This document shows positions 7,661 to 16,225 of a stretch of DNA of 37,271 nucleotides, piece after piece; position 1 is the stretch's first letter, and every line of letters starts with the position of its first letter. Source of the stretch: Candidatus Muiribacterium halophilum. Lineage in GTDB: Bacteria; Muiribacteriota; Muiribacteriia; Muiribacteriales; Muiribacteriaceae. The stretch spans positions 6,179-43,449 of the forward strand of contig PKTG01000097.1 in NCBI GenBank assembly GCA_002869225.1, read 5' to 3'. The notes under the pieces were generated by a model. That model made no database searches. It was not told where the DNA came from and worked only from the letters and a program-made list of their open reading frames with translations. A program made the position numbers and the translations under genes.

Positions 7661-8543
7661 AATAACTGTACCATGTTCGTTAAGGATCGGGCCGGGGATC
7701 GATACTTTTGCCCTGGCCGTCGATCGTTTCATAGAGATAATACTAATAGATGTTGATCGTGAAGAAAAAAATGGAAGCGTTACAATAGACCGCGATAGTA
7801 CACCTTTTGTTGATAGAGAGAATCTGAAACTTATAACAAATAAGATATTCCGACATATGAGTCGAGTGTTCTCATTTCCAAGATACGATATAAAGGTGAA
7901 ATTTCTTTCCGAAAAAGCATATCTTTCATGTCTTAATCAGAACGAGGCTATACTTATTGGTATTGTAAGTATATTAAATCTTGTCTATAACCTTAATCTT
8001 ACAGAGGAACGTATACTTTCTATCGCAAATGAGACGGGATTTAGATTAGAATGTGCGACGGCTTCGTTTATGGGAAATCTTGCTATTGTTGACAGGGAAA
8101 GAAATAATTTTCTTACAATCGACTGGCCATCTGAGTGGAAGATATCTCTCGTTAAACCATCAGAACCAAAATGGATCAAAAAGCTTCCAAAAATAAGTAG
8201 AGAGATAGCAGATGATATGGTCTCAAAAGCGTCATTTTTCACAATAGCTGTCTTGAATTCAAATTCAGAACTTCTAGCTGCTTCTCTTCAAGATCAGTTT
8301 CTTTATAATATTCATAGAGGAAGAATACCTTATCTTGATAAATTACTTCTGACAGGGAAAAACTGCAATGTTCACGGACTATCACTTTTAAGAAAAGAGG
8401 CTGGAATAATAATAATAGCTGATCAGATTCCAAGAAAAAGATGTTCATCGAGAATATATCAGCTTTTATCCACTGCCAATACAGAATATATTGAAGAGGA
8501 ATTTGGGGTAGAAGGCGCAGGTATTGCAATATGCAAAGATTGA
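7653..8543 (+). CDS. Homoserine kinase (ThrB)-like GHMP-fold protein with degenerate phosphate loop
   Basis: A 296-residue protein with the ThrB/GHMP start ([18 protein letters not shown], residues 6-23, matching the PATxxNLGPGFD-type motif) and a later [13 protein letters not shown] segment like the PxxLGG region of ThrB. The ATP phosphate-binding loop of GHMP kinases (usually PxGxGLGSSAA) should fall near residues 85-99, but the sequence there is [15 protein letters not shown] with no Gly/Ser-rich loop. The gene lies between gcvPB and lysC-asd and overlaps both neighbours (8 and 13 nt). That places it in homoserine/threonine metabolism by context. It may be a diverged homoserine kinase or a non-catalytic paralogue; sequence alone does not decide. 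Confidence 0.65.
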   Translation: MFKITVPCSLRIGPGIDTFALAVDRFIEIILIDVDREEKNGSVTIDRDSTPFVDRENLKLITNKIFRHMSRVFSFPRYDIKVKFLSEKAYLSCLNQNEAILIGIVSILNLVYNLNLTEERILSIANETGFRLECATASFMGNLAIVDRERNNFLTIDWPSEWKISLVKPSEPKWIKKLPKISREIADDMVSKASFFTIAVLNSNSELLAASLQDQFLYNIHRGRIPYLDKLLLTGKNCNVHGLSLLRKEAGIIIIADQIPRKRCSSRIYQLLSTANTEYIEEEFGVEGAGIAICKD

Positions 8544-9754
8544 TACAGGTAAGAAAATTCGGTGGATCTTCACTTGCTAATCAGACTCTTGTCAAAAGAG
8601 CCTGTTTACTTATAAAGGAAGCTCTTGATGAGAATGATGGACTGTCGATAATAGTTGTTGTATCAGCTCAGGGGAACCAGACAGACGAACTTTTCTCAAA
8701 GACACGGATGTATTTCCCGGAAAAAGGATGTGAGACTCAGAAAGCTCTTTTTGTATCTACCGGAGAACTTCAGAGTGCATCTCTTTTTTCTATGATGATG
8801 GATAGTATTTGTGTAAGTTCTAAAGTTGCTCTTGTGAATAATATTCCAATAGAGACAAACGGAGAAAGTCTGGATTCTAGAATAGTCAGTATCGGAAAAG
8901 ATTATCTTAGCCAACTGATCGAAAAATATAGAGTAGTTATAGTCCCTGGTTATCAGGGTATAAATTCCTCTAATGAGATAACCGTTCTCGGTAGAGGTGG
9001 TTCGGATACTTCTGCAGTCGCCATTGCTGGTAGTCTTGAACTTGATGAATGTCTTATCTTTAGTGATGTAGATGGAATATATACTGCTGATCCTAGAATA
9101 ATATCAAATGCAAAGCATATAAGCTCAATATGTTATGATGAGATGAAAGAGATGGCTTTATCCGGTGCACAGGTAATTCATTATAGAGCCGTAGAGATTG
9201 CAAGAAGATACAATGTTAAGGTAAAATGTTTATCAGCTTTTAAAAAAGGAAAAGAGACTGTAGTCTGCAAAGAGACATCTATGGAAAAACATCATATAAC
9301 AGGAATCGTCCATAATCTTGATGAAGCAAGGGTCGATATAAAAGGAAAGAGTGCAAAGAATACGATAATATCAGATATATTCAAACTTCTTTCCAATATT
9401 AATATTCCTGTTGATATGCTTAGTCAGATATCATCAGGAGATGGTATAACCATCTCTTTTACTATCCCTCGTTCGAACATTGTACAGGCAAAAAACCTTC
9501 TTGAGCAGGAAAAGGATAGAATAGGTTTTGATGAGATGAATATCAATCTTGATGTCGCAAAGATATCTGTTATTGGGAACGGACTGAGGAACAATACTCA
9601 GGTGGCGACCAGGATACTTGATGTGATGAGAGATGAAGGTATGAAAATATATATGATGTCATATTCTGATCTTAGGATAAGTACTGTTATTCCTTCAGAT
9701 GAGTTTCGTAGAGTTCTCAGTAGGCTTCATGAGGTCTTTTTTGAGGAGAATTGA
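8531..9754 (+). CDS. lysC: Aspartate kinase
   Basis: A 407-residue monofunctional aspartokinase that phosphorylates aspartate, the first step toward Lys, Thr, Met and diaminopimelate. The N-terminal KFGGSSL (residues 9-15), the GYQGINSSNEITVLGRGGSD segment followed by TSAVAIAGSL, and the FSDVDGIYTADPR motif are all present. The C-terminal 150 residues fit paired ACT domains, which in this family bind feedback inhibitors. It overlaps the ThrB-like gene by 13 nt and asd by one base, consistent with one operon and coupled translation. Confidence 0.95.
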   Translation: MQRLIQVRKFGGSSLANQTLVKRACLLIKEALDENDGLSIIVVVSAQGNQTDELFSKTRMYFPEKGCETQKALFVSTGELQSASLFSMMMDSICVSSKVALVNNIPIETNGESLDSRIVSIGKDYLSQLIEKYRVVIVPGYQGINSSNEITVLGRGGSDTSAVAIAGSLELDECLIFSDVDGIYTADPRIISNAKHISSICYDEMKEMALSGAQVIHYRAVEIARRYNVKVKCLSAFKKGKETVVCKETSMEKHHITGIVHNLDEARVDIKGKSAKNTIISDIFKLLSNINIPVDMLSQISSGDGITISFTIPRSNIVQAKNLLEQEKDRIGFDEMNINLDVAKISVIGNGLRNNTQVATRILDVMRDEGMKIYMMSYSDLRISTVIPSDEFRRVLSRLHEVFFEEN

Positions 9755-10707
9755 TGAATATCGCTGTTGTAGGCGCATCTGGCATTGTTGGAAGAGAATT
9801 TCTGAAGTTAATATGTCAGAGAGGTTTAGCTTATAATAAGATATATCTTTTTTCTAGTGATAGATCAGCAGGAAAAAAGATATTTATAAATGGAAAAGAC
9901 CATGAGTTTATAAGTCTTTCTAAAGCTAATATTCCGGATGATGTTGATATTGCTTTTTTTTCAGCTGGTTCTTCTGTTAGTCTTAAATATGTTCCTTTAT
10001 TTGCTGAAAAGGGGACGGTTGTAATCGATAATTCATCTGCTTTCAGAATGAAGGATAATATTCCGTTAGTAGTTCCTGAAATAAATTTCAATGCTATTAA
10101 AGAAGATGATAAAATAATAGCTAATCCTAATTGTTCTACCATACAATTTGTTCTTGTGCTCGATCTGCTTAAGATCCTGAGACCAAAGAGTATATATATA
10201 TCTACTTATCAGTCTGTATCAGGTGCTGGTCTTAAGGCTCTTGAGGATGTCCTTCTTGATAAAAGTGATTTTTTTGAACAAGGTATAAACAGGAATGTAA
10301 TACCTGAAATAGGTGAGTTTAATGATCTTGGAGAGACTACTGAAGAGGAAAAGATAAGAAAAGAGACTGTTAAGATACTCGAGATCCCCCTTAAGATAAA
10401 TTCATTTGCTGTTAGAGTTCCAACTTTGTTCTGTCATAGTGAATCTGTGATCATTGAATTTGAAAGTGAAGTGAATATAGATGATATCAAATCTTTACTG
10501 GAACAAAGTGAAGTTGTTGTGTATGATGAGAAGATGAACTTAAGTCTTGATATAGCTGGAAGTGATAAGACATTTGTCTCAAGATTACATCAGATAAAAG
10601 AATATAGAGATTCTATAAATATGTGGATAAGTGCAGATAATATTCGTACGGGTGCAGCTTTAAACGCTGTAAAGATAGCTGAGAGGATAATCAATGAGAA
10701 GTTTTGA
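9754..10707 (+). CDS. asd: Aspartate-semialdehyde dehydrogenase
   Basis: A 317-residue enzyme that reduces aspartyl phosphate to aspartate semialdehyde with NADPH, directly after aspartokinase in the pathway. The Rossmann start is NIAVVGASGIVGREF. The catalytic Cys is C127 in IIANPNCSTIQ, and VPTLFCHSESVIIEF carries the conserved histidine region. An upstream TTG at 9751 is in frame, but I place the start at the ATG at 9754, which overlaps the lysC stop (TGATG) and gives the standard N-terminus. It overlaps the LptD-like gene by 14 nt. Confidence 0.95.
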   Translation: MNIAVVGASGIVGREFLKLICQRGLAYNKIYLFSSDRSAGKKIFINGKDHEFISLSKANIPDDVDIAFFSAGSSVSLKYVPLFAEKGTVVIDNSSAFRMKDNIPLVVPEINFNAIKEDDKIIANPNCSTIQFVLVLDLLKILRPKSIYISTYQSVSGAGLKALEDVLLDKSDFFEQGINRNVIPEIGEFNDLGETTEEEKIRKETVKILEIPLKINSFAVRVPTLFCHSESVIIEFESEVNIDDIKSLLEQSEVVVYDEKMNLSLDIAGSDKTFVSRLHQIKEYRDSINMWISADNIRTGAALNAVKIAERIINEKF

Positions 10708-12709
10708 TAAAAAGCAACTTTTTTTAATGATGATATTATTTCTCTTTGTTATCTCTTATGCTGCAAAAGAAAATAAAGTAGTCGTTTACGGTGGAGTAAT
10801 TGAATATAAGACTGATGAAGAGATGATATATGTGAGAGATGGTGCTCATATTTTTTACTCTGATATAGAGATATTTGCTGATAATATTCAGGTAGATGTT
10901 GAAAATGATAAGGTGTTTGCTTTAGGAAACGTAATATTCTGGCAGGGTCAGGATAAGACTATGGGGGAATATCTTGAATATGATAATAAGACGGGAAAAG
11001 GTTATATAGAGAATGCAAAACTGGTAAGACAGCAGAGTATTATGTATGCTGATTCTATCGAACTCTCGGTAAGAAAAATATCTGGAAAGAATATAATCTG
11101 GACTACCTGTGAGCTCGATCATCCTCATTATTATCTAAAAGCAAAGAGTATTGATATCTTTCCTGATCAGGTCATGTATGCACACGATATGAAATATGTG
11201 ATACATGGAGATACCATAATAAAACAGAAAGTATATAAAATAGATATAAAACCTCTTCAGGAAGATTTTAAATATCGATATGGATATTCTGACTCAAAAG
11301 GTGTATGGGTTAACGCAAAGTATAACTATCTTCTCACCCCGATAGCTACAGGCTGGCTTACATGGGATTATACTCAAAGAATATCGGATACGATCTCGAC
11401 AACAAATACATGGAAGCTAAACAATAAGAGAGATTCTTTAGGAATAAATACTTCAAACTATTCTACAAAGGATGGTAAAAACTCGACAGCAAACTATAGG
11501 ATGAACTATAGAGGGAGAAGTGGTATAGCAAATTATACTTTCTCAGGCACTTTCTTTTCAAGAGATAATTCCCTGACAGCAAAGAACGATGAACTGAATT
11601 ACAACGTGACTTTAGGGCTTAGAATGCCAAGAAATAATTTGCTTGAACTAAGCAATATTAACATATACTGGAAAGAAAGAAGAGACCCTGATGGAAGTTC
11701 TTACCCTCAGGATGATAAGATCAGAGTACTTGATAAGATACCTGAGATAAATTTGACAACAAACAGGATAACCCTTCCAGGTAAAATTTTTAATGTAAAT
11801 ATGAACCTTTTGTGGGGAAAATATTTTGAAGGTGGACCAACTGAGGTCTATGCAAGAAAACAGGATGAGAAGATAAATATATCGTCAAACTCTTATGAGA
11901 TATGGAAACTTGGTAGACTTAATTTATCTGGAAACATAAATCATTCAAGAGATTCAAAAGGAAATGATCAAAAGACCTATTATACTGGTGTATCTTTAAA
12001 TAAGACTTTTTTTAAAGGTATGTCGTGGTCGAATAAATGGGATAGAAGAGATAATTTTGGTACAAGTGCTTTCTCATACTCCACAAGACCAGGCTCTCTG
12101 ACTTATCGAAGTACACTTGCATATAGAGGTAAGAAGATATCAAGTACACTTTTATCATTTAACTATGATCTTAAAGCTGATAAATTTCTCTCAGGAATAT
12201 ATTCGGACCTAAGATTGAATCTAAATAAATTTGAATATTATCTTAAACTAAATTATGCGCTTAATAATCAGACTTTAGGTGATCTCAAGAATCCTGATCC
12301 TACTTTTAGTGATAATTACAATAGGCTTTCTTATAATTTTGATAAGGATACCTATTTAAGATTTACAGTGCCATATAATAGGACAACAGGAAAATATACA
12401 AGTCATTACATTGAAGGAAAATTCAAGCTTCCTAATTTTTATATAGGACATAACTTTATTGAAGGCAAAAGGATAACTGCTAATCTTACATGGAGAAGAG
12501 ATCTTATAACTAAGTCTACAAAAGCTCTTTCAATGGATTTTACGATTGATTTACATTGCTGGGAGGGCGTGATAAAATGGGACAGAAATCGTAAGGAAGG
12601 TTGGCTTGAATTTTATGTTAAGACCGATCCTGGAAACAAACATCGAATATTTTATGATGCTGAAGAAGGAAAGGTGAAACCAATACTAAAAAGAATCGAT
12701 ACTGATTGA
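10694..12709 (+). CDS. LptD/OstA-like outer membrane beta-barrel protein
   Basis: A 671-residue exported protein: signal peptide (MRSFDKKQLFLMMILFLFVI and after), an OstA/LptA-like jellyroll at about 25-150 with repeated DGAHIFYSDIEIFADNIQVD and VFALGNVIFWQGQD-type strands, and a long C-terminal region of alternating strands ending in an aromatic-rich segment, as in an outer-membrane barrel. WTTCELDHPHYYLKAKSIDI is typical of the LptD junction. LptD inserts lipopolysaccharide into the outer leaflet. Whether this is the true LptD or a related paralogue is uncertain; the protein is shorter than the E. coli one. It supports a diderm envelope. It overlaps asd by 14 nt. Confidence 0.75.
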   Translation: MRSFDKKQLFLMMILFLFVISYAAKENKVVVYGGVIEYKTDEEMIYVRDGAHIFYSDIEIFADNIQVDVENDKVFALGNVIFWQGQDKTMGEYLEYDNKTGKGYIENAKLVRQQSIMYADSIELSVRKISGKNIIWTTCELDHPHYYLKAKSIDIFPDQVMYAHDMKYVIHGDTIIKQKVYKIDIKPLQEDFKYRYGYSDSKGVWVNAKYNYLLTPIATGWLTWDYTQRISDTISTTNTWKLNNKRDSLGINTSNYSTKDGKNSTANYRMNYRGRSGIANYTFSGTFFSRDNSLTAKNDELNYNVTLGLRMPRNNLLELSNINIYWKERRDPDGSSYPQDDKIRVLDKIPEINLTTNRITLPGKIFNVNMNLLWGKYFEGGPTEVYARKQDEKINISSNSYEIWKLGRLNLSGNINHSRDSKGNDQKTYYTGVSLNKTFFKGMSWSNKWDRRDNFGTSAFSYSTRPGSLTYRSTLAYRGKKISSTLLSFNYDLKADKFLSGIYSDLRLNLNKFEYYLKLNYALNNQTLGDLKNPDPTFSDNYNRLSYNFDKDTYLRFTVPYNRTTGKYTSHYIEGKFKLPNFYIGHNFIEGKRITANLTWRRDLITKSTKALSMDFTIDLHCWEGVIKWDRNRKEGWLEFYVKTDPGNKHRIFYDAEEGKVKPILKRIDTD

Positions 12710-12720
12710 TGAGGGGAATT

Positions 12721-13824
12721 ATGATTAAAAAACTCTTTATTTTATTATGTGTTTGTACAATTGTCATGAATATAGGATGTGGAAAGTCAAAACAGGATGA
12801 AGTTAAAAAGCCTGTCATAAAGGAATGGAAACAGGTTGATTTTATTAATGATTTCTTTCCAAATGATATGATAGTTTTTAATAATAAATTTTATTTTGCA
12901 ACAGACAAAGGTTTATTTGAATCAAAAGATGGAAAAGATAGACAAATCGCTAAAATAGATATACTAAAGGAAAAAAAGGCTAAGATAAGAAACCTCGCTG
13001 TTAATAACAATATGCTATTTATTGGAACAGATAGAGGTATAGGAATGCTTTCAAATACTTTTAAATTTCAGATAATGGGAATTGTAAATCAGATACTTCC
13101 GATAGAATCGGGTAAACTTGCTGTACTAGCTAACGATGGTATATACATTGTAAATAATTCTTTCAAAATTGAGATGCATTTTGACAGCGAGAACTCTTTC
13201 TTTGCTCAATATAAGGATAATGAGGATATATCTGAAAGACTTCTTAAGGTTAATAGTGGTGCTGAATTTGGTAAATATTATTATTTTGCAACTGACGAAG
13301 GTCTTGCTCAGGTTGGAAAAGATCTTCAAATGGCAAAAATATTTTTTGGAGATTATCTTGTGCCTTCCTTATCGGGAGAACTTATAAAGCATCAAGGAAA
13401 CTCACCACTACCTGGAAATATGATAAAAGATGTAAAGGTATGGAACTCAAAGATCTTACTTGCTACCAATGGCGGACTTAGTATATATGTTCCTGAATCA
13501 AATAACTGGCATAATCTTACATCTGATCATTATGAGAAGACAAAAAGAGGAAGTAAATGGCAGGAGATACTTGTACCTGGGAACACTGATATGATTGGTA
13601 ATTATGTCAATGATATAAATGTTTATGAAGATAAAGCTTTTATTTCAACTAATAAAGGTCTGAATCTCTTAAATCTCAAAACAAATAAGATCGAGAAGAA
13701 ACTACTTGAAGGAAGTATTAAATTTTCCTATCTAAAAGATGATACTCTTTTTGTTTCTTCAGATTTTGATGGATTATATATTTTCAGATTACAGGAGGTC
13801 ATAGATGAAAATAGCAATAGGTAA
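12721..13824 (+). CDS. Lipoprotein with beta-propeller repeats
   Basis: A 367-residue protein starting with a lipoprotein signal (MIKKLFILLCVCTIVMNIGC, Cys20 to be lipidated). A GAGGGG ribosome site (12711-12716) supports the ATG at 12721 over the in-frame TTG at 12706. The mature part has about six repeats with a signature like FATDKGLF, IGTDRGIGML, FATDEGLAQV, LATNGGLSIY, ISTNKGLNLL and SSDFDGLYIF. This spacing matches short propeller blades such as the regulator-propeller type, but no signalling domain is attached. It should sit in the periplasm, anchored to a membrane. Following the LptD-like gene, it may serve the envelope. It overlaps rpiB by 20 nt. Confidence 0.75.
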   Translation: MIKKLFILLCVCTIVMNIGCGKSKQDEVKKPVIKEWKQVDFINDFFPNDMIVFNNKFYFATDKGLFESKDGKDRQIAKIDILKEKKAKIRNLAVNNNMLFIGTDRGIGMLSNTFKFQIMGIVNQILPIESGKLAVLANDGIYIVNNSFKIEMHFDSENSFFAQYKDNEDISERLLKVNSGAEFGKYYYFATDEGLAQVGKDLQMAKIFFGDYLVPSLSGELIKHQGNSPLPGNMIKDVKVWNSKILLATNGGLSIYVPESNNWHNLTSDHYEKTKRGSKWQEILVPGNTDMIGNYVNDINVYEDKAFISTNKGLNLLNLKTNKIEKKLLEGSIKFSYLKDDTLFVSSDFDGLYIFRLQEVIDENSNR

Positions 13825-14245
13825 TGACCACGCAGCGGTAGAGTTAAAAAAGTGGATTATGGAAGAATTTTTAGATGTTGATTTTATCAATGTTGGAACT
13901 GATAAAGACGAAAGTGTTGATTATACAGATTATTCTTATGAGGTGTGTAAAAAGGTCAATGCAGGCGAAGCTGAGCTTGGAATACTAATTTGTGGAACCG
14001 GAACAGGAATGGCAATTTCTGCAAATAAAGTAAAAGGTATCCGTGCAGCGATGTGTTATAACGAGATGATGGCAGAGTATGCAAAAAGACATAACAATGC
14101 AAATGTACTCGCTATTGGTGCAAGAGTCATGGGAGATGAACTTGCTAAAAGAGTTGTAAGAATATTCTTAAATACTCCTTTTGATGGTGGAAGACATGAA
14201 AGACGTGTAAATAAAATAACAAAGATAGAGGAGGAAAATTTATGA
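13805..14245 (+). CDS. rpiB: Ribose-5-phosphate isomerase B
   Basis: A 146-residue RpiB/LacAB-family isomerase that interconverts ribulose 5-phosphate and ribose 5-phosphate, feeding PRPP and nucleotide synthesis. The N-terminal GNDHAAVELK (Asp8, His9), the catalytic Cys63 in LICGTGTGMAISANK and NVLAIGARVMG are typical. AGGAGGT lies before the ATG. The gene sits directly before upp, a PRPP user, with a 4-nt overlap (ATGA). It is thus functionally matched to the two nucleotide genes that follow. Confidence 0.95.
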   Translation: MKIAIGNDHAAVELKKWIMEEFLDVDFINVGTDKDESVDYTDYSYEVCKKVNAGEAELGILICGTGTGMAISANKVKGIRAAMCYNEMMAEYAKRHNNANVLAIGARVMGDELAKRVVRIFLNTPFDGGRHERRVNKITKIEEENL

Positions 14246-14865
14246 TAACAGTTGTAGATCACTCTTTAATTAAACATAAGCTCGCTTATGTTAGGGATAA
14301 AAAGACAACAAATAAGGATTTTAGAGAACTTATATCGGAGATCGCTCTTCTTCTAACTTATGAAGCAACCAGAAAACTCTCTACTGTTAAAAAGACTGTT
14401 GAGACTCCTATTATGGAAGCTGAGTGTGAGGTAGTTAAAGGTAGAAAACCGGTTATTGTACCAATACTTAGAGCTGGTCTTGGTATGGTTGATGGGATTC
14501 TTAAAGTAATGCCTATGGCAAAGACAGGTCATATCGGGCTTTATAGAGATCCTGTAACTTATCAGCCAGTTGAATATTTTTGTAAGATGCCTGACTCACT
14601 TGAAGAAAGACAGATATTTCTTGTAGATCCTATGCTTGCCACGGGTGTTTCGGCTTCAGCAGCAATAGATATACTAAAGAAACATAATGCACAGAAAATA
14701 AAATTCTTATGTATACTATCATGTCCAGAGGGAGCAGCTTATCTTGAAGAAAAGCATCCTGATGTTGATATTTTTACTGCTGCTATGGATATTAAACTAA
14801 ACAACAAAAAATATATCCTTCCTGGACTTGGCGATGCAGGTGACAGGATATTTGTAACAATTTAA
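14242..14865 (+). CDS. upp: Uracil phosphoribosyltransferase
   Basis: A 207-residue enzyme that makes UMP from uracil and PRPP (pyrimidine salvage). The PRPP-binding segment is DPMLATGVSASAAIDIL, and IVPILRAGLGMVDGILKVMP and the C-terminal ILPGLGDAGDRIF are diagnostic. Length is normal. It overlaps rpiB by 4 nt and is 12 nt ahead of the dCMP deaminase gene. Confidence 0.97.
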   Translation: MITVVDHSLIKHKLAYVRDKKTTNKDFRELISEIALLLTYEATRKLSTVKKTVETPIMEAECEVVKGRKPVIVPILRAGLGMVDGILKVMPMAKTGHIGLYRDPVTYQPVEYFCKMPDSLEERQIFLVDPMLATGVSASAAIDILKKHNAQKIKFLCILSCPEGAAYLEEKHPDVDIFTAAMDIKLNNKKYILPGLGDAGDRIFVTI

Positions 14866-14877
14866 CGGGAGATTTTT

Positions 14878-15342
14878 ATGAAAAAAGATAAAAGACCGGA
14901 TTGGAAACATTATTTTATGGATATCACAAACTTAGTATCCACAAGATCTACATGTCTAAGACGGGGAGTTGGTGCAATAATCGTTGAGAACAAACATATA
15001 CTTGCAACAGGTTACAATGGAGTTCCAAGAGGGATAACTCATTGTGAACAGACCGGATGTTTGAGAGAAAAACTAAATGTACCTTCTGGTCAGAGAGCTG
15101 AACTTTGCAGAGGTCTTCATGCTGAACAGAATGCTATAATTCAGGCAGCGACTCATGGTGTCAAAATAGAAGGAGCTGATCTTTACTGTACTCATCAGCC
15201 TTGTGTGATCTGTTCAAAGATGATAATCAATGCTGGAATCAAAAAGGTGTATATTGCGCATCCTTATCCTGATGAACTGGCTCAGGAGATGCTAAGTGAA
15301 GCTGGAATAACAGTAGAGGTGATAAATACAAAAGATGTTTGA
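14878..15342 (+). CDS. dCMP/cytidine deaminase family protein (ComEB-like)
   Basis: A 154-residue zinc deaminase, most like deoxycytidylate deaminase, which converts dCMP to dUMP for dTTP synthesis. The active site is [12 protein letters not shown] (His and catalytic Glu) and the zinc cysteines lie in [20 protein letters not shown]. The region [20 protein letters not shown] and an early Cys-rich loop are typical of the dCMP deaminase subgroup with an added metal site. The start [20 protein letters not shown] is standard. It overlaps the next gene by 8 nt. Confidence 0.9.
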   Translation: MKKDKRPDWKHYFMDITNLVSTRSTCLRRGVGAIIVENKHILATGYNGVPRGITHCEQTGCLREKLNVPSGQRAELCRGLHAEQNAIIQAATHGVKIEGADLYCTHQPCVICSKMIINAGIKKVYIAHPYPDELAQEMLSEAGITVEVINTKDV

Positions 15343-16225
15343 TCCGTATTTGATAAAAACTTTTTTATTGGTTTGTATACTGGAGACTATTTTATTTTTT
15401 ATTATTAAAAAAATAGGGGTATATGACCAGCCATCAGAAAGGAAGATGCATGAGAATCCCAAGCTTACTATGGGTGGTTTGTTATTCATCGTTCCGTTTA
15501 TACTAATTGGTGGTAAAGAAGAAGTATTTAGAAATGTATATACTGCAATAGCTTTTTTTCTGGTTATAGCTGTTGGAATATTTGATGATCTAAAAGGTGC
15601 TACAGCAAAGATGAAATTAGGTACACAGTTAATTGCAGGAGCGCTACTTTTTTTTGGAGGGTCAGGGTTTACATCATTTCTGGGTATTGAGAATATAGTT
15701 GTGCTTTTTCTGTTGACGATATTCTATTATGCCTCGTTTATAAACATAATAAACCTTGTTGATGGAGCTGATGGTTTAGCTGTACTACTTTCAACTGTTA
15801 TCTTTTCAGGTCTTTATTCTGTATCATTCTTAACACCTTCAGGTGTAATGATGTTTAATATTGTTATTTGTCTTCTTGTCTTTTTAATATTCAATATAAA
15901 AAATTCTATAATATTCATGGGAGACACTGGTTCTAACTTTCTTGGTTTTTTAATGGGGATGCTTTTTCTAAATGCTGGTTTTTCGGATTTTACAACAAAT
16001 AGATTCCTTCCGTTTATACTACTTATTGCATTACCTTTCTTTGATACTCTTTTTGCAATAATTCGCAGGATCAAAAATAAAAAATCTATTCTTGATGCGG
16101 ATAAAAAACACATACATCATATACTTATAAAGAAATATAATCTTAATAGAGCTCTGATAATAATAGTTTTGCTTCAGGTAATATTCAGCTTTTTGGGAAT
16201 AAGATTATATGGAGTCATGTTGTGA
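15335..16225 (+). CDS. MraY/WecA-family polyprenyl-phosphate sugar-1-phosphate transferase
   Basis: A 296-residue membrane protein with about ten helices. It should transfer a sugar 1-phosphate from a UDP-sugar to undecaprenyl phosphate, starting a surface glycan. All catalytic motifs are present: [14 protein letters not shown] (DD motif), [37 protein letters not shown] and the histidine motif KKHIHH. MLxFGGxxF-type sequence is absent, so WecA/TagO-like is more likely than MraY. Neighbours are a CapD-type sugar dehydratase and a WecG-type glycosyltransferase, which supports priming of an exopolysaccharide, O-antigen-like or secondary wall polymer. Sugar specificity cannot be read from sequence. 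Confidence 0.9.
   Translation: MFDPYLIKTFLLVCILETILFFIIKKIGVYDQPSERKMHENPKLTMGGLLFIVPFILIGGKEEVFRNVYTAIAFFLVIAVGIFDDLKGATAKMKLGTQLIAGALLFFGGSGFTSFLGIENIVVLFLLTIFYYASFINIINLVDGADGLAVLLSTVIFSGLYSVSFLTPSGVMMFNIVICLLVFLIFNIKNSIIFMGDTGSNFLGFLMGMLFLNAGFSDFTTNRFLPFILLIALPFFDTLFAIIRRIKNKKSILDADKKHIHHILIKKYNLNRALIIIVLLQVIFSFLGIRLYGVML

Noticed and set aside
9751-9753. TTG as the asd start codon
   Set aside because: The ATG three bases later overlaps the lysC stop and gives the standard N-terminus.
12706-12720. TTG at 12706 as the lipoprotein start
   Set aside because: The ATG at 12721 has a good GAGGGG ribosome site and begins a clean lipoprotein signal peptide.
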